From IMG/VR virus record IMGVR_UViG_3300042565_000868, positions 1-27,171 of that record: a stretch of 27,171 nucleotides of DNA, one strand, 5' to 3'. The position numbers and the translations under genes are program-made. A model generated the notes under the pieces. It ran no database searches and was not told the DNA's origin. It saw only the letters and a list, made by a program, of their open reading frames with translations. The stretch is from a virus. Shown here in pieces: positions 1 to 5,520 of this stretch. Position 1 is the stretch's first letter. Every line of letters begins with the position of its first letter.

Positions 1-54
1 GACGAGTGCAATCTAGCTACTCGTTTTGGGACCGCCTTAGTAAAGGTCTCGTAA
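1..54 (+). CDS. 3' end of an unidentified rightward gene (partial)
   Basis: The first reading frame is open from the window edge and stops with TAA at 52-54. It gives 17 residues (DECNLATRFGTALVKVS). The stop lies 18 bases before the next start, and the next gene's Shine-Dalgarno GGAGG (62-66) sits in the gap, which is the expected spacing for the end of an upstream operon gene. Too little is visible to name a product. A competing frame starting at base 3 is also open but runs into the next gene, which makes it less likely. Confidence 0.35.
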   Translation, partial: DECNLATRFGTALVKVS

Positions 55-72
55 ACACCACGGAGGTATCCG

Positions 73-297
73 ATGCTGAGTAAAGCACTAACCTGGTTCC
101 TGACTACCTCCACCATTGTTGGCGTACCTGTAACAATTGCGATCCTACTGATTGGTATCGAACGGTCTGTGGCAACGCTGACTTGTGAGACTGCGCGAGT
201 ACATTGTAGTCGCTCTTTTACTCAATCTGTTGATTATATTGCAGAACAAGTAACCGACGAGACTGATGTAGTAATAACACCTAAAAAACGGAGATAG
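73..297 (+). CDS. small single-pass membrane protein, unknown function
   Basis: This 74-residue protein starts with ATG preceded by GGAGG at 62-66, which decides the start. Residues about 6-29 form one hydrophobic segment (LTWFLTTSTIVGVPVTIAIL and on), followed by a hydrophilic part with two cysteines and a basic tail (KKRR). This predicts a single inner-membrane span with a short soluble domain. It leads a run of short rightward genes ending in the ERF recombinase, and the following gene starts 4 bases after its stop. I do not recognise the family. It could be a membrane-acting early phage protein, but nothing in the sequence shows which process it affects. Confidence 0.75.
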   Translation: MLSKALTWFLTTSTIVGVPVTIAILLIGIERSVATLTCETARVHCSRSFTQSVDYIAEQVTDETDVVITPKKRR

Positions 298-301
298 ACC
301 A

Positions 302-571
302 ATGACTAATAAAGTGACTGAAAAAGCTATGGAGTTCTTCTGGCATGACGACGAGGCTCAAAAAATGCTTAACGAGCTGCTAGAGAGTGGCAAACCGGCG
401 AGCGTGATAGCTAACGCGCTTCAGGAATACATGAACCAGCTAAATCGTTTTGAGCTTGTTGGGATATATCACCAGCTGCAAGTTCACGTGATTGAGGCCA
501 CAGACTGGGACGAAGTAGCCAACCGAGCACTCTGCGATTGGTACGGAGCTCATACGGATAACAACTGCTAA
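302..571 (+). CDS. small acidic hypothetical protein
   Basis: The 89-residue product is acidic and looks largely helical, with no membrane segment, signal peptide or recognisable motif. Its Shine-Dalgarno GGAG (289-292) lies within the last codons of the preceding gene, whose TAG ends 4 bases before this ATG, so the two are probably translationally coupled. The next gene (ERF) begins 21 bases after its TAA with its own AAGGAG. Position between a membrane protein and a recombination gene suggests an early, host- or DNA-related accessory role, but this is only context. Function unknown. Confidence 0.75.
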   Translation: MTNKVTEKAMEFFWHDDEAQKMLNELLESGKPASVIANALQEYMNQLNRFELVGIYHQLQVHVIEATDWDEVANRALCDWYGAHTDNNC

Positions 572-592
572 CCATATAAGGAGATTAAGATT

Positions 593-1255
593 ATGATTAT
601 TAATGACAAGATTTATCAAGCATTTATCGCCGCACAAAAAGCTTTTGGACCGGCTCTTAAAAGCTCTACGAACCCTCATTTTAGATCACGATATGCGGAT
701 CTGAGTGCATGTGTTGAGGCTGTAATCGATGCGCTCAACGCCAACGGTTTAGGACTCATTCAAAAAACGCACCCAAGCGAGCATGGTGTAACGGTAGAGA
801 CAATCTTGGTGCATGAATCAGGTGCTACAATGTCAAGCGGTCTGCTTCACGTGCCAGCCAGCAAGCAAGATGCTCAAGGCTACGGATCAGCACTTACATA
901 CGCCAGACGTTATAGCCTTATGGCAATCTGTGGAATTGCTCCAGAGGACGACGATGGCAACCGTGCTTCCAAGCCTATAGAAATTAAGGCTAAGGATATA
1001 AAAGTTGAGCGTGTTTCGGTAGTTAGTAAGGTTACTGGTGAAGTTACTGAGATGCTTTCAGCCAAGAAGTCCCGGATTGAGAAAACGATCTACGACATTC
1101 GAACGCTGTCAGAAGAGCAGCAAGCACCAGCAGCCGAGTACCTAAAGCAGCACGCGTGCGAGTACAATGAGTCACTGGGAGTGTGGACCTGCCCTATCAA
1201 GCTCCAACGGCTACAATCTTGCATTGTTGAAAAGGTAGGAAATGAAAAGGCTTAG
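593..1255 (+). CDS. erf: ERF-family single-strand annealing protein
   Basis: This 220-residue protein matches the ERF recombinase family, named for P22 Erf, which anneals complementary single strands during phage recombination and genome circularisation. Visible signatures are NPHFRSRYADL (residues 27-37), the glycine/arginine block GSALTYARRYSL (98-109) and the acidic run EDDDGN (118-123), spaced as in the family core. Length is usual for ERF proteins, with a divergent C-terminal tail (about 130-220) containing two cysteines. AAGGAG at 578-583, nine bases before ATG 593, fixes the start. An SSB-like protein and a VRR-NUC nuclease lie downstream on the same strand, so it probably acts in a phage recombination set. 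Family assignment is by motif; annealing activity is inferred. Confidence 0.93.
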   Translation: MIINDKIYQAFIAAQKAFGPALKSSTNPHFRSRYADLSACVEAVIDALNANGLGLIQKTHPSEHGVTVETILVHESGATMSSGLLHVPASKQDAQGYGSALTYARRYSLMAICGIAPEDDDGNRASKPIEIKAKDIKVERVSVVSKVTGEVTEMLSAKKSRIEKTIYDIRTLSEEQQAPAAEYLKQHACEYNESLGVWTCPIKLQRLQSCIVEKVGNEKA

Positions 1256-1457
1256 GACTGAAACGGCGAAAGCTAAAAAGCCTCTGCGGAAACGTGACGC
1301 GCCACGACCTGGCTATAAACGTTGGACTACGCAAGTTAGAATCGACCTTTTTGATGATTTTATGAAGGTTGCAGCTAACGAGGACAAGGTGCTGATCGAC
1401 GCTGTTGAAGAAGCATTAGAAAACTGGACCTATCACGATGGAGATATACATGAATAA
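1242..1457 (+). CDS. small basic protein, possible ribbon-helix-helix DNA-binding protein
   Basis: The 71-residue product starts inside the end of the ERF gene (14-base overlap), with AGGA just upstream. The first 25 residues are strongly basic. From about residue 28, RWTTQVRIDLF reads like a beta strand, and the following segment through VEEALENW reads like two helices. That layout is typical of ribbon-helix-helix (Arc/MetJ-type) proteins. If so, it could be a DNA-binding regulator or an architectural partner of the recombination genes. The fold assignment rests on pattern only. The next gene starts within its last codons, so it belongs to the same transcript. Confidence 0.75.
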   Translation: MKRLRTETAKAKKPLRKRDAPRPGYKRWTTQVRIDLFDDFMKVAANEDKVLIDAVEEALENWTYHDGDIHE

Positions 1458-1695
1458 GTTAATTAACTCAGAGGCTCTAGGATACGTTATAAGCAAAGAT
1501 CGCTACCTGGGCGATGGAAGGATAGCCATGAGGGAGAAAAAGGCTTACACGGCTGGTATAGAGGCTATAAGAGGCATCTTAGCTGGTAGGTTGGATAGAC
1601 TTTTGTGGAAAGCTGAGAAAAGTAACACAGATTACGACCGTGCAAGGTTGGATGGTGCTTTGTGGTTATATCAAGTGTTAGAGGATGAGGATTAG
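1450..1695 (+). CDS. small hypothetical protein
   Basis: I chose the ATG at 1450 over the in-frame ATG at 1438. GGAG at 1440-1443 sits six bases before 1450 and has no equivalent before 1438. This gives 81 residues beginning MNKLINSEALGY. The protein is mixed alpha-helical in appearance, rich in Arg, Leu and acidic residues, and without membrane segments or known motifs. It overlaps the preceding RHH-like gene by 8 bases and is the last protein gene before the tRNA, whose 5' end lies 7 bases after its TAG. Function unknown. Confidence 0.75.
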   Translation: MNKLINSEALGYVISKDRYLGDGRIAMREKKAYTAGIEAIRGILAGRLDRLLWKAEKSNTDYDRARLDGALWLYQVLEDED

Positions 1696-1702
1696 TTAAT
1701 TC

Positions 1703-1777
1703 TGGCTAGTAGCACAATGGCAGTGCGCAGAACTGTTAATTCTGTGGTTGTAGGTTCGAGTCCTACCTAGCCAGCCA
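1703..1777 (+). tRNA. tRNA-Asn (anticodon GTT), CCA encoded
   Basis: A full cloverleaf can be folded. Acceptor stem TGGCTAG (1703-1709) pairs with CTAGCCA (1767-1773). D stem GCAC/GTGC (1712-1715, 1723-1726) encloses a 7-base loop with the GG pair. Anticodon stem CAGAA/TTCTG (1728-1732, 1740-1744) holds loop CTGTTAA with anticodon GTT at 1735-1737. T stem GTAGG/CCTAC (1750-1754, 1762-1766) encloses loop TTCGAGT. The discriminator is G1774 and CCA is encoded at 1775-1777. The terminal U1, G73 and GTT anticodon are all typical of bacterial tRNA-Asn. It lies 7 bases after an upstream stop codon, so it is probably cut out of the early polycistronic transcript. Confidence 0.96.
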
Positions 1778-1843
1778 AAAAAATACCCTGCATTGGAATT
1801 AGATCACATGACGCACCGCGTCACTCTAACTACAGTGCAGGGT
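1777..1843 (-). terminator. probable intrinsic terminator for leftward transcription, next to the tRNA 3' end
   Basis: ACCCTGCA (1785-1792) and TGCAGGGT (1836-1843) form a perfect 8-bp outer stem. Inside it TTAGA/TCTAA (1799-1803, 1825-1829) and TGACGC/GCGTCA (1809-1814, 1818-1823) with an ACC loop form nested stems. Read on the minus strand, the hairpin is followed after one base by seven T residues (complement of A1777-1783), the layout of an intrinsic terminator. Read on the plus strand there is no U-tract after it. It would stop leftward late transcripts that run through the convergent junction at 4.3 kb before they enter the tRNA. A structured small RNA element is the alternative. Confidence 0.6.
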
Positions 1844-1844
1844 T

Positions 1845-1869
1845 AAAATTCAGGGACTAGCTGAATTTT
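1845..1869. terminator. AT-rich symmetric hairpin, weak or bidirectional terminator candidate
   Basis: AAAATTCAG (1845-1853) pairs perfectly with CTGAATTTT (1861-1869) around a 7-base loop. The stem ends in AAAA on one side and TTTT on the other, so it could act weakly in both directions. It directly follows the large hairpin after the tRNA and precedes the possible small ORF at 1872. The stem is poor in GC and the T run is part of the stem, so terminator activity is uncertain. It could instead be an RNA-processing or stability element. Confidence 0.4.
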
Positions 1870-1871
1870 GA

Positions 1872-2006
1872 ATGGAGACATGGAAAGACCATGACTCAAT
1901 CAAGTTACCAGCTAAAAAATTGGGGATCAACTTTGAAAAAAAGTTGGTGTTTTACAAAGAAAGAATCAAAGAAATAGTTAATGGGAGGGAGTTGGGAGAT
2001 ATATAA
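1872..2006 (+). CDS. possible 44-residue small protein
   Basis: An ATG at 1872 opens a 44-codon frame ending with TAA at 2004-2006. The translation begins METWKDHDSIKLPAKKLG and is Lys/Glu-rich, with a plausible helix around VFYKERIKEIVNGRELGDI. Composition looks like a real small soluble protein, and it fills most of an otherwise empty 420-base stretch. Against it, no clear Shine-Dalgarno precedes the ATG (the bases before it are the arm of a hairpin), and its last third runs through a purine-rich GGG tract that might exist for another reason. Confidence 0.35.
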   Translation: METWKDHDSIKLPAKKLGINFEKKLVFYKERIKEIVNGRELGDI

Positions 2007-2021
2007 GAGGGAAGAGGGAGG
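1983..2021 (+). other. G-run tract with G-quadruplex potential
   Basis: Six GGG runs lie on one strand within 39 bases: 1983-1985, 1987-1989, 1994-1996, 2009-2011, 2015-2017 and 2019-2021. The linkers are 1, 4, 12, 3 and 1 bases. The tract is almost purely purine and stands out from the AT-rich sequence after it. At least four runs with mostly short loops is the usual requirement for a G-quadruplex in DNA or RNA, although two-tetrad variants are equally possible. It overlaps the end of the possible small ORF and lies about 100 bases upstream of the SSB-like gene. Confidence 0.5.
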
Positions 2022-2118
2022 GTAAGTCAATAGGTTACGTGATAAGTTTCTAAAAATAAGTCTAAAAGCTACTAAAAAATATACTATAAACTACAAAAGC
2101 ACTGGAGATATTGAATAT
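2022..2118 (+). promoter_or_regulatory. AT-rich leader, possible promoter for the SSB-like gene
   Basis: These 97 bases contain no convincing ORF and are very AT-rich, with repeated CTAAAA words (for example around 2050 and 2062). TATACT at 2080-2085 and the adjoining TATAAA resemble a sigma-70 -10 box, but I find no good -35 box 16-18 bases upstream. GGAG at 2104-2107 is the likely ribosome site for the ATG at 2119, with an 11-base spacer. A new transcript starting here would make sense after the hairpins between 1777 and 1869, but the promoter call is weak. Confidence 0.3.
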
Positions 2119-2427
2119 ATGGCACGACCATTGCAGACCTGGAAGAACAAAGGCATCGACGTTGCAGCCTGGCCGACCAAAAACGGTGGCATCAGCTTCA
2201 CAATTCGCAAGACGTTTAAACCCAAAGATAGCAACGAGTGGCTTGAGTCTAAGAGCTACTTCCCGAACGAGCTCGCCATGCTTGCCGATTTAATTAAGCA
2301 GGCTACTACCTGGGCACATGAGGAATTCGGCGAACCTGTATCATCATTTGACACACGTCCCGTCCATCCAAAGGTTGCCGCTGTTGTTAAGGCAGTAGTT
2401 GAAGACGACGACCAAATTCCTTTTTAG
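2119..2427 (+). CDS. putative single-stranded-DNA-binding protein with SSB-like acidic tail
   Basis: The 102-residue protein has a compact N-terminal core with alternating strands (WPTKNGGISFTIRKTF, residues 18-33) and a helix (about 50-67). This resembles small PC4/ssDNA-binding phage proteins. The C terminus ends EDDDQIPF, an acidic run closing in Pro-Phe like the DDDIPF tip of bacterial SSB, which docks recombination and repair enzymes. ATG 2119 is preceded by GGAG at 2104-2107. Neighbours are a nuclease-like protein and VRR-NUC, with ERF upstream, which fits a role coating single strands for annealing. The core fold is only suggested; the tail is clear. An unrelated small acidic-tail protein is the alternative. 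Confidence 0.85.
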   Translation: MARPLQTWKNKGIDVAAWPTKNGGISFTIRKTFKPKDSNEWLESKSYFPNELAMLADLIKQATTWAHEEFGEPVSSFDTRPVHPKVAAVVKAVVEDDDQIPF

Positions 2428-2442
2428 CCTTTAGGAGGGACT

Positions 2443-2928
2443 GTGACGCAATTTAGACTGGAACATGGGGAAGCCTTCAATGCCGCAATTGCGGGGTTAC
2501 AAAGGCAGTTTCGAGCCATACAGCGCAACGCAAAGGATAATCAAGGCGATATTACCAAGGATGAGTTTTCGACCAATATCCATGGTGCTATTGCCGAGGC
2601 TACGGTGGCGAAGGCTCTTAACCTATACTGCAATCTGGCAAGTGCTGATCGCGCTGTGGCTGATGTGGGCAGCAACGTGGAAGTTCGCAGCAGTCCAAAC
2701 CTCAAGGCAAAGATGCCAATACGCAAGAAAGACCGTGATAATGTTAAATATTATTTTGTGGTTGGCACATATCCTGACACTAAAATTGTTGGTTGGTTGT
2801 ACGGTAGGGACTGCAAAAAGGACTGCTATTGGATAGCCAATGATAGGGACGGCAAGCCTTTGGATCGGCCTTACTGGGCAGTTCCACAGTCCGATTTAAA
2901 CCCTGAGCTTATTGAGGTGACATTATGA
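2443..2928 (+). CDS. putative PD-(D/E)XK-like nuclease or phage DNA metabolism protein
   Basis: This 161-residue protein starts with GTG at 2443, and a full AGGAGG at 2433-2438 decides that start. An early helix carries GAIAEATVAKAL (48-59, with Glu52). It is followed by DVGSNVEVRSS (74-84) and then a beta-rich part (KYYFVVGTY, IVGWLYGRD). A helical Glu, then a DxG turn, then a strand with ExR is reminiscent of small PD-(D/E)XK nucleases, although Arg stands where Lys is usual. The tail WAVPQSDLNP resembles the ends of other phage nucleases. Its place between an SSB-like protein and a VRR-NUC gene supports DNA processing. The nuclease assignment is tentative. Confidence 0.88.
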   Translation: MTQFRLEHGEAFNAAIAGLQRQFRAIQRNAKDNQGDITKDEFSTNIHGAIAEATVAKALNLYCNLASADRAVADVGSNVEVRSSPNLKAKMPIRKKDRDNVKYYFVVGTYPDTKIVGWLYGRDCKKDCYWIANDRDGKPLDRPYWAVPQSDLNPELIEVTL

Positions 2929-3167
2929 GAGTTTACAGCGTACACACAATTACAGACGGGAAATGGTCTGTGAGATTAACTATCCGCGAAAACGACGATT
3001 TTAAGCACCAATATGAGTCTCGACCTGACCTTCGTGCGTTAGTTGATACGCACTACAACGCCGACCCAGAACAGCTTGCAAAGGTCATTCTGGATAACGT
3101 CATGGCTTGCGAAGCAGTGGAGGTTAATCTGCTTTGTGGTCCTGGCATTTACATGGAGCGGTCATGA
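2925..3167 (+). CDS. small hypothetical protein
   Basis: The 80-residue product starts at the ATG of an ATGA overlap with the preceding stop, so translation is probably coupled. It begins with a likely beta-hairpin (VYSVHTITDGKWSVRLTI), followed by a helical region rich in Asp and Leu. No signal peptide, membrane segment or known motif is visible. It is one of four tiny genes packed between the nuclease-like gene and VRR-NUC. Function unknown. Confidence 0.78.
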   Translation: MRVYSVHTITDGKWSVRLTIRENDDFKHQYESRPDLRALVDTHYNADPEQLAKVILDNVMACEAVEVNLLCGPGIYMERS

Positions 3168-3337
3168 AATCGGCTGAGGATTTGGCTAAAGAGTATATTG
3201 AATCGATGCCGCTAGGCACTTATGGCAACGAGTATGATGCATTTATAGCGGGGTATATCGCTTGCCTAAACAGTTGGATGTGGCCAACAATAAGCTCAAC
3301 CACATCTTTTGAGGACGATTCAGATGCCATTGAATAA
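3164..3337 (+). CDS. small hypothetical protein
   Basis: I place the start at ATG 3164, which overlaps the previous stop as ATGA and is preceded by GGAG (3155-3158). A longer frame from a TTG at 3134 would overlap the previous gene without a ribosome site. The result is 57 residues with an amphipathic helix (SAEDLAKEYIESM), an aromatic, hydrophobic stretch (DAFIAGYIACLNSWMW) and an acidic tail. A short membrane-associated segment is possible but not clear. Function unknown. Confidence 0.7.
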   Translation: MKSAEDLAKEYIESMPLGTYGNEYDAFIAGYIACLNSWMWPTISSTTSFEDDSDAIE

Positions 3338-3461
3338 AAAGGGTCTTAAAATTCGCGCAGCCATGGAAAAATTCTACGGTAAAAAGCAGGGTGACGAAGT
3401 GTTCTACGCCAGCGAAAACAAAGGTACCATCAAAGGCGTGACTAAGAAGAAGAAAAAGTGA
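3324..3461 (+). CDS. small lysine-rich phage protein, 45 residues
   Basis: This 45-residue protein starts at ATG 3324 after GAGG (3311-3314) and ends KKKKK. Its pattern, an N-terminal PLNKKGLKIRAAMEKFYGKK followed by VFYASENKGTIKGV, is one I recognise from many unrelated phages as a conserved short basic protein of unknown role. It overlaps the preceding gene by 14 bases and its stop overlaps the GTG start of the VRR-NUC nuclease as GTGA, so expression of the two is coupled. A nucleic-acid-binding or nuclease-partner role is inferred from charge and context only. Confidence 0.8.
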   Translation: MPLNKKGLKIRAAMEKFYGKKQGDEVFYASENKGTIKGVTKKKKK

Positions 3462-3820
3462 GACGACCAGAAGAACAGCAACAGACGGCTTTCTTCGACT
3501 ACTGCCGCGCAATGGCTCATGTGCATAAAGGCTATGAGCTAGCATTTGCCATTCCAAACGAGCGGAAAGCCTCTATACCGCGCCGTGTGGCAATGAAACG
3601 GGCAGGGCTAACCAAGGGCATCCCTGACATTTGCGTACCCGTAGGAAACGATAAGTACAACGCTCTGTACATAGAGATGAAGGTTAAACCCAACCGCGCC
3701 AGCTCCGAGCAAATGGATATTCTCAAAAAACTTAACGCAGCAGGTAACTACGCGGTCATCTGCTGGTCGGCTGATGAGGCAATCGAGATCATAAGCAAGT
3801 ACCTCGCAAACGGGTTATGA
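3458..3820 (+). CDS. VRR-NUC domain nuclease
   Basis: The 120-residue protein is a stand-alone VRR-NUC domain, a PD-(D/E)XK-type nuclease module also found in FAN1 and many phages. Visible core: an N-terminal EQQQTAFFDYC helix, IPNERKAS (32-39), the catalytic strand GIPDICVP with Asp57, and YIEMKVK with Glu73 and Lys75. A conserved Gln85 (SSEQMDIL) and the closing ICWSADEAIEII helix follow. It starts with GTG inside the previous stop (GTGA), and the next gene starts inside its own stop (ATGA). With ERF and the SSB-like protein on the same strand it probably trims branched or flapped DNA during phage recombination; the exact substrate is not shown by the sequence. Confidence 0.94.
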   Translation: MRRPEEQQQTAFFDYCRAMAHVHKGYELAFAIPNERKASIPRRVAMKRAGLTKGIPDICVPVGNDKYNALYIEMKVKPNRASSEQMDILKKLNAAGNYAVICWSADEAIEIISKYLANGL

Positions 3821-4302
3821 AAAGAGATATGCCAACATTTGATGAAGAATCAATCTCTCATGAAACACCTGAGCGCAATTTATGGTTTGCTGTAATAGAA
3901 CGAGCACTTAAAGATTATTGTTTCTTTTTTGACAAGCTAATACATAGCGGAACGGGACAGCTCATTACTTATGAGAGCCTTAATTTTGACAATAAGAACA
4001 ATTTTCAGATTAAAGCTATTTATGAGTTCAACCGATTAAGATGGTTTCTATTCGATAAAGAACCAGCACAATTCAATCTGGCATACCTAGCTGATCAATT
4101 ATACGAAGACGGAGATGGTGCCGCTTCAAGCATACGCAAGGAAGCATCTAGGCAGTTTAAGCTTCATTTTAATCAGGCTGAGGAGCGTGGCCACTTCATG
4201 GCTGTGATTCATTACATTAAAGAGAACACTAACGTAATGATAGCGGAAGCTGCTGATAAGCAGAGCGCATTGAGAAACAAAAGACACCGCTTAGGTGGCT
4301 AG
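3817..4302 (+). CDS. conserved-type phage hypothetical protein, last gene of the rightward arm
   Basis: The 161-residue product begins at the ATGA overlap with VRR-NUC. ERNLWFAVIERALKDYCFFF (19-38), followed by an acidic stretch and EFNRLRWFLFD (about 69-79), resembles a group of phage proteins of similar length that sit late in the early region. Some of those have been suggested to be regulatory, but I cannot assign a function. It is mostly helical with a basic tail (RNKRHRLGG). Its TAG (4300-4302) overlaps the stop of the converging holin-like gene, leaving no room for a dedicated terminator. Confidence 0.88.
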   Translation: MKRDMPTFDEESISHETPERNLWFAVIERALKDYCFFFDKLIHSGTGQLITYESLNFDNKNNFQIKAIYEFNRLRWFLFDKEPAQFNLAYLADQLYEDGDGAASSIRKEASRQFKLHFNQAEERGHFMAVIHYIKENTNVMIAEAADKQSALRNKRHRLGG

Positions 4303-4484
4303 CGTTTCTTCTTATCTTTAAGCGACCAGACCTGGGATGCACCGTACAACACAGCACCAGCCACTACAGGCTCAGCAGCGGCTGCAAGGTTATGAGCATC
4401 AGCATCGCTAACGCCAATGGTAAGCAAGCTACCAGCAACCAATGTCAGCAAGTGTCGAACTATCGAGAAGATAACAAGTTCCAT
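4299..4484 (-). CDS. putative holin, Pam3-gp28-like
   Basis: This 61-residue protein has two hydrophobic segments (about residues 6-24 and 33-52) joined by a short polar loop (GVSDADAHN), and a basic tail (KDKKKR). Size, topology and the IVRHLLTLVAGSLLTIGV opening match the Pam3-gp28 family of putative phage holins, which form the inner-membrane holes that start lysis. An AGGAAG element lies just upstream of the ATG, inside the end of the secreted-protein gene it overlaps by 25 bases. It is the last gene of the leftward late transcript and sits with three other lysis-type genes. Lethal hole formation is inferred. Confidence 0.82.
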   Translation of the reverse strand: MELVIFSIVRHLLTLVAGSLLTIGVSDADAHNLAAAAEPVVAGAVLYGASQVWSLKDKKKR

Positions 4485-5281
4485 GCAATTCTTCCTGCCT
4501 TGGCAAGTTTATAAATAGAATGATTGCAATCCCTGCTGGATGGGGTTTGCCAGCTTCCAGAATTGCAATTCATCCATGCCGTCCAGTAGAACCGAACGTC
4601 ACATTGTTTAGTGTTATTGTAGAATGTTTCTAAGTCAACAATAGAATTAGCCTCTGCACCATCCATGTCTGCTATGCACGGCTGTTTAAGAGAAGGATTA
4701 AATCCGTGTCGCTCACAGACGGTTCCTGCAATACAGGACGCTCTGAGAGGATTATCCACAATGACACAGCCAGGCAAAACAGCAGATACAGCACTAATGA
4801 GAGCTTTTCTAGCAGGTACATTAAGATCGCACTCCAAACAAGGTGAAACGTAGCAAGTGAGCTGCCCTTTTGACTGCTCAAGTCGCTGTTTCAATCTTTT
4901 GGCCAAAACGTCTAGCCGTCTTCTTAGTCGTGAATTTGATATTTTTGCCGCTCTGTTAGCTGAAGCTATCGTGTATCCATAGAAGACGTCATGCGGCTCA
5001 CAACGATTATTTCTAAGGCAAGGACCGTTGGCTAAATGTACTCTAATGGTCTTAGGTTTATCCTGTTTTAGTATTGTATTGGCGCACTCACACGCACTTC
5101 CGAATGAGTCCTCTAACCATCCAACGTTTATAGGCTTTCCACGCCATGTAGCGAGCGTTTTGTCGCAGGGCCAAGACTTACTGCATAGTCCAATATAGCT
5201 TGTTGCTTGAGCTGCTGTGTGGCTTGGTATCAATATCAATATTATTAGTATCGATATTCTGACCACACTAAGCCAAGTCAT
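4460..5281 (-). CDS. secreted cysteine-containing protein of the lysis region, unknown activity
   Basis: The 273-residue protein has a clear Sec signal: MTW..VVR then a hydrophobic core (ISILIILILIP) and a likely cleavage after AQA near residue 26. The mature part has more than a dozen Cys, expected to pair in the periplasm. Recurrent motifs are IRVHLANGPC (about 79-88), SPCLECDLN (about 146-154) and VDNPLRASC. I recognise this pattern from signal-peptide proteins placed beside holins in other phages, but no biochemical role is known to me. It could act on the cell wall or outer membrane. Its ATG overlaps the upstream stop (ATGA). Retention in the periplasm is likely; the enzymatic role is unknown. 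Confidence 0.88.
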   Translation of the reverse strand: MTWLSVVRISILIILILIPSHTAAQATSYIGLCSKSWPCDKTLATWRGKPINVGWLEDSFGSACECANTILKQDKPKTIRVHLANGPCLRNNRCEPHDVFYGYTIASANRAAKISNSRLRRRLDVLAKRLKQRLEQSKGQLTCYVSPCLECDLNVPARKALISAVSAVLPGCVIVDNPLRASCIAGTVCERHGFNPSLKQPCIADMDGAEANSIVDLETFYNNTKQCDVRFYWTAWMNCNSGSWQTPSSRDCNHSIYKLAKAGRIAWNLLSSR

Positions 5282-5520
5282 TTGTCTAGTATCCTATCAA
5301 TTTTCTGTTCCATACGTTGCAGTCGGTCCTTAATACCAACCATTTCATGCTGCATGACCTCAACGTGCATAGTAAGTTGATATTTGCTCTGCTCTAACTC
5401 TTTTAATGAGTTCTTTACCTGTCGGTAATCCATGCCAACAAGTGAAATGACAATGCCTATTGCTCCTTTAATCAACAGGTCTAGCCAGTAGCGTAATTCT
5501 GTTACATCACCAACCGTCAT
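5278..5520 (-). CDS. membrane-anchored coiled-coil protein, holin/spanin-type candidate
   Basis: The 80-residue protein has one membrane segment (about residues 10-29, YWLDLLIKGAIGIVISLVG) followed by a heptad-patterned coiled coil (VKNSLKELEQ through MEQKIDRILDK). This type is common in phage lysis cassettes and is often annotated as a holin or holin-associated protein; a membrane-anchored spanin subunit is another option. It overlaps the DUF5675 gene by 14 bases and the secreted protein by the ATGA, making a four-gene lysis-type block. One span rather than two or three argues against a classical class I holin. Confidence 0.85.
   Translation of the reverse strand: MTVGDVTELRYWLDLLIKGAIGIVISLVGMDYRQVKNSLKELEQSKYQLTMHVEVMQHEMVGIKDRLQRMEQKIDRILDK

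Noticed and set aside
1785-1843. Second tRNA candidate after tRNA-Asn
   Set aside because: The 8-bp outer stem looks like an acceptor stem, but there is no T-loop TTC motif, no D-loop GG and no anticodon arm; a terminator-type hairpin explains it better.
2111-2293. Overlapping 60-codon frame starting with TTG at 2111
   Set aside because: It is a frame shadow of the SSB-like gene, with Ser/Arg/Pro-rich translation and no similarity to any family.
4752-4760. Perfect DnaA-box word TTATCCACA
   Set aside because: It lies inside the secreted-protein gene, encoding the conserved-looking VDNP; a second copy at 14698-14706 is also coding. No cluster of boxes or AT-rich unwinding region is near, so a replication origin is not supported.
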